In this document: in pieces, positions 35,001-40,964 of the stretch
Position numbering within the stretch: position 1 is the first letter of the stretch
Layout: each line of letters begins with the position of its first letter
Program-made: the position numbers and the translations under genes
Assembly: GCA_002118135.1 (NCBI GenBank)
Contig: BDIU01000150.1
Span: 367 to 41,330 of the forward strand
Direction of reading: 5' to 3'
Source of the DNA: Trebouxia sp. TZW2008
Taxonomy: Eukaryota; Chlorophyta; Trebouxiophyceae; Trebouxiales; Trebouxiaceae
Length of the DNA: 40,964 bases
Notes under the pieces: model-generated
The model's input: only the letters and a program-made list of their open reading frames with translations
The model's database searches: none
Told to the model about the DNA's origin: nothing

Positions 35001-38000
35001 AGACACACACATTCGCGAAACTCATCATGCTCATGAGGTTGCTTACTGAGCTTGGTGATGCTGATTTGTGGTGATGTTGGTGTGAAAGTAAGCATTGTTG
35101 TCAGCACCTGCGTTTAGGCTCGAGTGTGGCGTTGCTTGCAAGCATGCACATGGCTCAAGGTTGGACCATAGCGTCTCTTGCAATCTTGCAGAAGCAGCAC
35201 GTACATGTTTGCAACACATGCGCTTCATACAGGCCTGTAGTCAGGTGCTCAAAACAAGACACTTGATGTGCAAGAGATCATGCTGTCCGTGGCTTTCCTC
35301 ACTGAAGAAAGTTTCAGGTGGCTTGTGCCCAGAACCAAAAGCAGATTTGGGCGCAGAGATCTGTCCTGGATTCTAGGCACAAACAACATGCACCTTTTAG
35401 GCACATGTGGAAAGCCCCAACAGCTTTTCGATAGAAACAAGATGCCGGTTGCTCCAGGCAAAAAACATCTTATCAAGATTTGCAAGTATGCAAGCATGGC
35501 AAATTGGCTGGAGACATTTGATTGCTCAAGCACCTAGCACCTAGCTGAGCTCTTAGCTGGGCTCGCTGGGCCTGTTTAGCATGCGTTATGAATGAATGAA
35601 TAAATGAATGAATAAATGAATGAACGAACGAACGAACAAACGCATCCATGCATGAATGAAGCGCAGCTGACCTTGTGAATGACGACAAACAGCCTCTGCT
35701 TGCTGCCACCAAAGGAGGATGCCGTGCTGCCATCTGCAAGCAGCATGCAATTTAAGTAAAGTCTACACCGCCAGGCGTCACAATGGAAGCCTGTCTATAG
35801 AGGCAGCCCGAGATTGCTGCTCTAGCAGCATGCACTGTCGATATTGCTGTCCCATTGACTTGGCACTAGCTCGCCTCATAGCACAGATTGTGCATTCAGC
35901 GAAGCATGAGCGCTGCAGTGAGTGCGAGTCCAAGTGTGAGTCTGGGCAACCTCACTTAGACCCAAGTTGACTATTCAACTATGCATAACGACTAAAGCTG
36001 ACATTCCTGGATGACAGCCAACGCGCTGTTGCATATGCCACAAAAATGCATTGGTGTGGGGCAGGCATGTTCACACACACAGCAAGAGGCATGCACGTTG
36101 AATGTCCAAAAAATCTGAATTCCCGATCACCACTGTACTACACTATACTACATATGCCAACAAACTGCGGTGTGAGGTCAGCAAGCTCACTGGTCTTGAT
36201 GCCTAGCCCCCCAAACCCCCCAGGCTGGCCAGTTCAGGCTATTCACAGCTTAGCAGCATGCACAACCCTGACAGATGGAATAAGGCTGATGTTTGCACTG
36301 CTGACAGCCACTGCAGTACTGTATTGCAGATGCCAAGACACTCATTTCTGAGCTGCAGATGCCAAGAGAACGCAGTACTGCATTGTGTATGCCGAGAAAA
36401 CGCAGTACTACATTGCGTATGCCAAGAGAGTGCAGTACTGTACTGCATATGCTAAAAAGATGCAGAACTACATGGCATATGCCAAAAGAATGCAGTACTG
36501 TACTCAATATGCCAAGGCAATGCAGTGTGAAGCAAGCAAGCTCACTGGTGTTGATGCCCAAGCCTCCCAGTCCACCCAGGTTGGCTTGGCGATTCAGACT
36601 GTTCACAAAGTCCACATTGCCTCCCAGGGCAGCAATGCCTCCTGCTGAGGACAGGTTGGCGGCCCCTTGCATTGCAGCAATGGCTTGAAGGCTGGCCAGA
36701 CTAGTCAACGCCCCAAAAGCATTGTGCATGTGGTACTCCTGAACGCCTTGCCTGCAGGAGCACACATGATGTGAGCTACAACGGACATACAAAGCACATT
36801 GCCTCCCAGGGCAGCAATGCCTCCTGCTGAGGAGAGATTAGCGGCGCCTTGCATTGCAGCAGTGGCTTGCAGGCTGGCCAGGCTAGTCAACGTCCCAAAG
36901 GCGTTGTGCATGTAATACTCCTGACGGGCTTGCCTGCAACAGCATTTGGTGAGACAAGACTTGTGCAAAGTATCACATATCAAGCACTGTTTTGAGCCAG
37001 AAATGTGACCTTGATATGACTCATGAGACTCTGACAAGCCTTCTGTGTGCGTGATTTGTCATGTGATTCGTGTCTCAACAGCAAGGAGCAGGCTCAGCCT
37101 GCTAGGATAGGCTGTCCAAAGCACATAGCACCACCTCACATGCTTCACCAGCAGAGACCAGGTTGCAATAGTCCTGTCATAAGGTGTGATGTGTAGTCAA
37201 AGTGCTGCACACCATGCAGTTGGCAGTGACAGAGCATGGTGGCCCTGTGCAGGCAGATGCTTACCCAGACTGAGGTGTGCCTTCTGAGTGTGTAGCATTG
37301 CCAGCATGGCTGCGAGGGTCATGAAAGCCTGATGTCAGGGAGGCCACTGACTGTGCTGAATCAGTAGGCGAGTATGGTGTACCAGACCTGTAGCTGCCTG
37401 CATGCAGCGGTTCTGCTTGTCAGTAATAACTGACATGGGCAGCATCCAACCAAACATGCTTGTAGGCCATTGGCAGTATTTGCATGCGGATGCAGCAAAC
37501 AAGGTGTTGTCTTGTGAAGGGCACTGTCTCCCGTTGCTTCGTGCATACTGTGTGTGCATGCATTAGGGCTAAACAATGCAGGGACACACTGGACCCACAA
37601 GCTGTTGCTGCCATTGGTGAACAAGCCAAACTGCAGACAATCAACAGCTGCAGCTGAAAACCAGCAGACTGACCTGCTCCTGCAGGAGACATTGCAGCTC
37701 CATTGGCATACCCCAGATGGTGGTGATGATGGTCCATACGCGTGCTCTGCACAGACACGCACTCAGCTCAATCCTTGCATTGCCTCTCATAGCAATGTAG
37801 GGGGCAAAACACCCAGGGACAAAATGCTCAACAACGTATACACATGACTGTCATCTTGAGTCTTGCTAGATGGGATCTGCAAGGGCGGCAAAAGGTGTGC
37901 AGGAAAGCATGCTAGCGTTTTATACGCATGTGCGGTTTTTTTATAAATTTTGCTTGGGATGCAAGGGCTGAAGAGCCACACCTGCTGGCTGAGGGGTGAG

Positions 38001-39195
38001 GCAGGGTCAGACCATGAGCTGTCCACATGGGTACGCTTGCCCTTGGGCTCTGCTAGCATGCACTTCACCTTGTACCCAGCCAGCTGCATCAGGCAGCAAT
38101 CATCAGCAAATTAAACGCAATTGCTCCAACAGCGTGATTGATATGTTGATTCATTCAGTGGAATAGATTAGCAAGGTCCTAGGGTACAGTAGGCAATTGG
38201 CTTAAGATTGTCAGGGGATGGGTCTTGCACTGCTGCGACTTGTCATGCAATGGGTGTAGCATGGGAGTGCCCTACCATGCCAGTCTCAGTGATGGCCTCC
38301 AAGGCAGCAAGCGCTGATGAGGACCTGGCATACTTGCAGAAGACTACGCCCTTTGCTGCTATGAGGTCAGTTTTGCAGTACTGCAGGTCTTGAAAGCTTA
38401 CAAGATAAGCCTGCACATGCCACCAGTCAATACATGTATGGTCAATACACAGACAGGATATTGGGTTTGGATAACAAAGCAAATGAATTCAGAGGTAAGC
38501 CAGCTCACTTCGATAGCTGAAGCATCAGCAGCCTTGGGAACCACAAGAAAGAGGCGAGATCTGGGGGGCATGTTGTCAGGGTCCATTGGCCCCTCGTCCT
38601 CGAGATGCATGCGAGGATGTGAAGCTCTCCTGCAGCAAGGTACAAGCTTGTTCAGGGCGTGAGCTTTCAGGACCAGGGGGTTCAGGTCATCCGAGAACCG
38701 AAGCTGGGCCAAAAGACGGGCCGTAAAGCGTTGTCACGCAAGGAGTTTTGAGATGCTCAATTTACCTCGAGCTGGGTGCTTCCGCAAGGAAAACCTTGAG
38801 AAGAGGTCCTCTACCTTCGTTCAGCACGGCTTCGTGCATCAGCTCAATAGCTCGAGCTGCGCAGGAGGCCTTCTCGAACTTGATGTATGCAACTGCAGCG
38901 AACAATATGCAAGTTTGGCAATACACAATCAGCGCGACTACCCTTGCGGGGGTGCACGCCTTGATGCAGACCGGAGCAAGTACGCAAGTAGCGCCAATAC
39001 CTCCTTTGTCTCGAACTAGTTTCACGTTTTGCACCACACCGAAGGAGCTGAAAGCTGTCGTGAGCATGTCAACCTGCGTTTGGCGTTCACCACGTTACCG
39101 ATGTGTTCGTCGCTAAACCCATTTGCACTCGCATGATCAAGTAATACCTCGGCCGCTTTGCCGCACACAACGAAGAGTCTGGTGAGGTCTTCCAT
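31984..39195 (-). CDS. Four-RRM RNA-binding protein, RBM45-like
   Basis: Minus-strand exons: 39195-39148, 39073-39001, 38892-38766, 38629-38509, 38410-38276, 38083-37982, 37746-37674, 37397-37265, 36751-36546, 35733-35672, 34989-34894, 34548-34447, 33648-33528, 33055-32750 and 32288-31984. They sum to 2010 nt, about 669 residues, with every phase matching. An alternative start at 39213 adds six residues. RRM1 is at about 5-80 (TRLFVVCGKA, VAYIKFEKASCA), RRM2 at about 107-190 (SRLFLVVPKA, GVVFCKYARSS, CMLAEPKGK), RRM3 at about 350-432 (QRLFVVIHK, MEYCDLKRDRITGQSKGFC, VMYAEPMGS), and RRM4 at about 583-655 (YTMLNRPLPDYALEHTF, FGMVKFADADSA). A five-His run lies at about 207-211. A linker at about 467-530 is built of SPRG/TPRG/SHTPS repeats. 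Order and the AEPK-type ends of the RRMs resemble animal RBM45, though a different multi-RRM family is possible. The intron after 33528 uses a GC donor. RNA targets cannot be told from sequence. Confidence 0.9.
33528..33990 (-). repeat. Exon-edge array: acceptor plus 5' part of the VMYAEPMG exon, 3 copies
   Basis: On the minus strand the functional exon starts at 33648. Upstream copies start at 33833 and 33984 (spacing 185 and 151 bp) and repeat GTGATGTATGC-GAGCC. The 33833 copy keeps its CAG acceptor; in the 33984 copy it has become ATG. Flanking intron blocks, including a TTTGTGGC-GCTGCTG stretch and an ATGTC-TG-A-ACATT stretch, are shared too. Confidence 0.85.
35588..35645. repeat. Tetranucleotide microsatellite (GAAT)n/(GAAC)n
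   Basis: About 13 units of GAAT, AAAT and GAAC lie in the intron between the RRM-gene exons at 35672-35733 and 34894-34989 on the minus strand. The short open frame across it on the minus strand (SFIHSFIH) is an artefact of the repeat. Confidence 0.92.
36150..36245 (-). repeat. Distal copy of the 3' part of the RRM-gene exon 36546-36751
   Basis: On the minus strand this block encodes LGGLGGLGI-TSELA, matching the end of the exon at 36546-36751 and its GTGAGC donor. It lies about 370 bp further downstream in the same intron, beyond a 30-bp minisatellite. Confidence 0.8.
36300..36540. repeat. 30-bp minisatellite, about 7-8 units
   Basis: Imperfect 30-bp units of the form ATGCCAAGAGAATGCAGTAC plus ten bases (TACTGCATT-type) run head to tail through the intron just downstream (minus strand) of the exon at 36546. 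Because 30 is a multiple of three, both strands show long spurious open frames with a ten-residue period. Some units differ at several positions, so the array is not recent. Confidence 0.88.
36546..36933 (-). repeat. Near-complete duplicated exon in the RRM-protein gene, 2 copies
   Basis: Copy A (36933-36798) and copy B (36751-36546, the one used in the gene model) both encode QEY-MHNAFG-LTSLASLQA followed by AAMQGAANLSSAGGIAALGGN. Acceptors are 182 bp apart. Copy A stops being similar after GGN, where a GTGCTT could serve as a weak donor. That would make a 136-nt exon whose end phase fits neither copy B nor the next exon. Copy A is therefore most likely a non-used fragment, though its sequence is well preserved. 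Confidence 0.9.
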
Positions 39196-39600
39196 GCTCG
39201 CACAGGTTCGCACACAGCGTCAAGTACTTACTCTCTCTCCAGTGCACGATAGGTCATTGTAGCGACTTGCAGAGGATGTGCAACTTGCCTGAGGTGACTA
39301 GCGCTGCAGTGGCACGGATGTCGAAAGCGTGGTTCCCTACGCGCTCCGTTCCTTAGCTTCCAAGAAAGCTCCCCTCCCCTTCCGAGACGCTGCAAAGCAA
39401 TGCACTGCATCAACAGGCGCTGACGTCCACCAAGCTTCCGACAAGGACAGCCGCCCGCAAGTCAGCACACAAGACGACATATCTGCGCGGCTAACCAGTT
39501 GAGCATGTTTTCAACAGGGACGCACAGGCTGGGAGCGCAGTTCTCCTCGGCTAATCCAGTGCGGCCCCAGAATGGCAGGTCGTGCATAGTCTTCAGATGC
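39196..39600. promoter_or_regulatory. 5' flank of the RRM-protein gene
   Basis: This should contain the minus-strand promoter and 5' UTR. It is richer in CG dinucleotides than most of the window, as expected near a transcription start. No clear TATA box is seen. No coding exon is supported here. Confidence 0.4.
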
Positions 39601-39693
39601 CGTGCCGCGTCCAAAGTTCACACAAGGCCTGAAGCCCGTGCACCTCAGCAAAAGCACAGTACACAAAGAATGTTTTGATACATTTTATTTTCT

Positions 39694-39717
39694 TGATATG
39701 AAAGAAGTTTCATATCA
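39694..39717. repeat. Perfect 10-bp-arm palindrome in an A/T-rich patch
   Basis: TGATATGAAA, four bases GAAG, then TTTCATATCA. The surrounding stretch 39670-39760 is much more A/T-rich than the rest of the window. It lies just upstream of the uS14-like fragment. Confidence 0.85.
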
Positions 39718-39751
39718 GCATACTATCAATAAAGTGGGTAAAATAAAGGGA

Positions 39752-39828
39752 GCGCAAACATTTTTCTGGTCGACGTTCCCAAGAAAAAGCAGGGGCTCGG
39801 CGTGTGCCGGGTCTGACAATTCCAACAA
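39752..39828 (+). pseudogene. Decayed fragment resembling ribosomal protein uS14 (RPS29)
   Basis: One frame reads GSANIFLVDVPKKKQGLGVC and then RV and a stop. Cytosolic uS14 begins, from memory, with a [20 protein letters not shown]-type sequence followed by RVCGNSHG. The fit needs the initiator Met replaced by Lys, the cysteine codon after RV turned into TGA, and a short deletion before CAATTCCAAC. A GTAAGC follows at 39829. The C-terminal half of uS14 is not seen nearby. This is most simply a pseudogene fragment, and chance resemblance of a short sequence is possible. Confidence 0.45.
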
Positions 39829-40144
39829 GGTAAGCAGAGACAGTCCAAGACTCAAAACTTGTCAGCAGCTACAGACTGAAAGTCTCGTGACTCAGGTGCT
39901 GCAGTCGTACACCAGCCAGCTTGCAGAGAAGCTGCCCCCTATCACCATCTTCGTCGTCATCTACCTTGTTTGCTGCCAGATCATCATATGGCGCAGCACA
40001 CACTAAAGCCCTACATCATGCAAGCTAGACCTGTTCAGCAGCTTCTCAATGAGCAGCTAGTCTATGCATGTTGTAGTGGCTGTTACTGTTCCTACATAGG
40101 GAGATGCGTGCAGGCAAGCTTAGCTGCAGAGCTGCAAGAAAAGG

Positions 40145-40169
40145 TGTGTGACAAGTCGCTTGTCACACA
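40145..40169. repeat. Perfect 11-bp-arm inverted repeat
   Basis: TGTGTGACAAG, loop TCG, then CTTGTCACACA. It lies 21 bp from the edge of the candidate LTR at 40191. A second, shorter hairpin (GAGTGTT/AACACTC) overlaps that edge at about 40188-40206. Confidence 0.85.
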
Positions 40170-40190
40170 GTAACTTCCGTGAATAGGGAG

Positions 40191-40456
40191 TGTTGAGATA
40201 ACACTCCTGGTTGATGTGCAGGTCTAATAAGCGGAAGAAGTGATGAGTAATCATCAGCATGTGTGATGTAAATTGTACTGACAATGTAGTGACGGTAATC
40301 CGTTACATTCGCCCTATAACGGAGTTGAGTCTATGCGCAAGAAGGTCGTATGGAAATCACACAAGTGGCGTTGGTTGCAGTGCGTATATGCCGGTTCGTA
40401 ACTCCTAAAGGACGTTACAACCTAGGACTGGTATTGTAATGCACGCAGCCGTTACA
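40191..40456 (-). mobile_element. Candidate LTR of a retrotransposon, with adjacent polypurine tract
   Basis: Read on the minus strand, a purine-rich tract GGAAGGGAGGTA (40468-40457) is followed at once by TGTAACGG, and a 266-bp segment ends with CTCAACA. The ends are therefore TGT...ACA, as in many LTRs. The arrangement fits the 3' LTR of a minus-strand element whose body would extend past 40468 and out of the window. No gag or pol frame is visible in 40470-40964, and the second LTR and target-site duplication cannot be checked here. Confidence 0.38.
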
Positions 40457-40469
40457 TACCTCCCTTCCA

Positions 40470-40964
40470 TGAAAAGTCCTTTCCAGCATTAGCTCTTGCA
40501 CACTACCACCTGTCCCATTATTCCTTGTTATTGTACAATGTGCTCCAGTGATACTTCACTATCCAAGTACTTCTAGTATACATGATACTTCCTAAGGCAG
40601 CCTTTTGCCTTAGCCTTGTTTGTTCGCACTTCTAGTGTACAACTCTGATGTACAAAACTATTGTGAACCCCGTGTAAGCAAAGACCTTGGCGTTGAAAAC
40701 AACCAAACAGTGATGCGATGTGGCTAACATGTATCATCAAGTGCCATATGTTCAGCACTGGCACAACAGATTGGCGCTATCAATCACTATGCAAACCCTG
40801 GACTGCCCCTGCCTTGCGAGGCAAATCAGTGTGTGCCACAGAAATCTCTGATCACTGATGAATGCATGCTTCCTGTGGGGATCCAGTAACTTCTGGAGCT
40901 GTAAGGGACAACCTAGATTGACCTCTTAGCCAATCTAGCACTCCTACGGCCAGCAGGAGCCACC
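40470..40964. other. Window end, no gene recognised
   Basis: I see no recognisable coding exon or RNA gene on either strand. If the neighbouring LTR candidate is real, this is the internal 3' end of that element. Confidence 0.4.

Noticed and set aside
36250..36792. Continuation of the RRM-gene exon through the 30-bp minisatellite
   Set aside because: A GTGAGC donor at 36545-36540 ends the exon in the phase required by the next exon at 35733. The minisatellite frame is open only because 30 is a multiple of three.
1..37000. CRISPR array or bacterial origin for the regular repeats
   Set aside because: Repeats are 30-180 bp, imperfect, derived from adjacent exons and without unique spacers; genes have spliceosomal introns.
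39602..40006. Plus-strand 134-residue open frame as a gene
   Set aside because: No family is recognised, it crosses the A/T-rich palindrome and the uS14-like fragment in another frame, and there is no supporting second exon.

Overview
This window is nuclear DNA from a eukaryote, most likely a green alga. The genes are split into many short exons with GT-AG (rarely GC-AG) introns. Several products align best with my memory of land-plant proteins (LSG1, DNA polymerase alpha), and one is a plastid-targeted membrane protein of the plant/cyanobacterial At5g03900 type. Base composition is balanced, rich in TGCA/CAG/CTG words. I infer a chlorophyte, perhaps a trebouxiophyte; the species cannot be named from sequence alone.

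Layout: (1) 1196-7307, plus strand: LSG1, the circularly permuted GTPase of 60S ribosome maturation. (2) 8139-12009, plus: a 561-residue plastid membrane protein like At5g03900. (3) 12663-29341, plus: the catalytic subunit of DNA polymerase alpha in 26 exons (1586 residues), with all three polymerase motifs but without the usual C-terminal cysteines. (4) 29629-31012, minus: KAE1/OSGEP, the t6A tRNA-modifying ATPase of the KEOPS complex, 4 exons and 336 residues, convergent with the polymerase gene. (5) 31984-39195, minus: a four-RRM RNA-binding protein resembling RBM45, 15 exons, about 669 residues. (6) 39196-40964: upstream flank of gene 5, with a decayed uS14 (RPS29)-like fragment, perfect palindromes and a candidate LTR with polypurine tract.

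The five genes are housekeeping genes (ribosome export, plastid membrane, DNA replication, tRNA modification, RNA binding); nothing shows that they work as one pathway.

The most unusual property is structural. Four of the five genes carry tandem arrays of exon fragments that span splice junctions. Upstream of some exons lie 1-4 partial copies of the exon's 5' part, usually with its 3' splice site. Downstream of others lie 1-8 partial copies of the exon's 3' part, usually with its 5' splice site. Unit lengths are about 50-185 bp and often very regular (101, 153, 118, 110 bp). Copies range from near-identical to heavily decayed. I count about 35 such copies in roughly 38 kb. They make up much of the intron length and create arrays of decoy splice sites. 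Exon borders given here were set by reading phase, splice consensus and protein alignment from memory; all joined exons keep an open frame.
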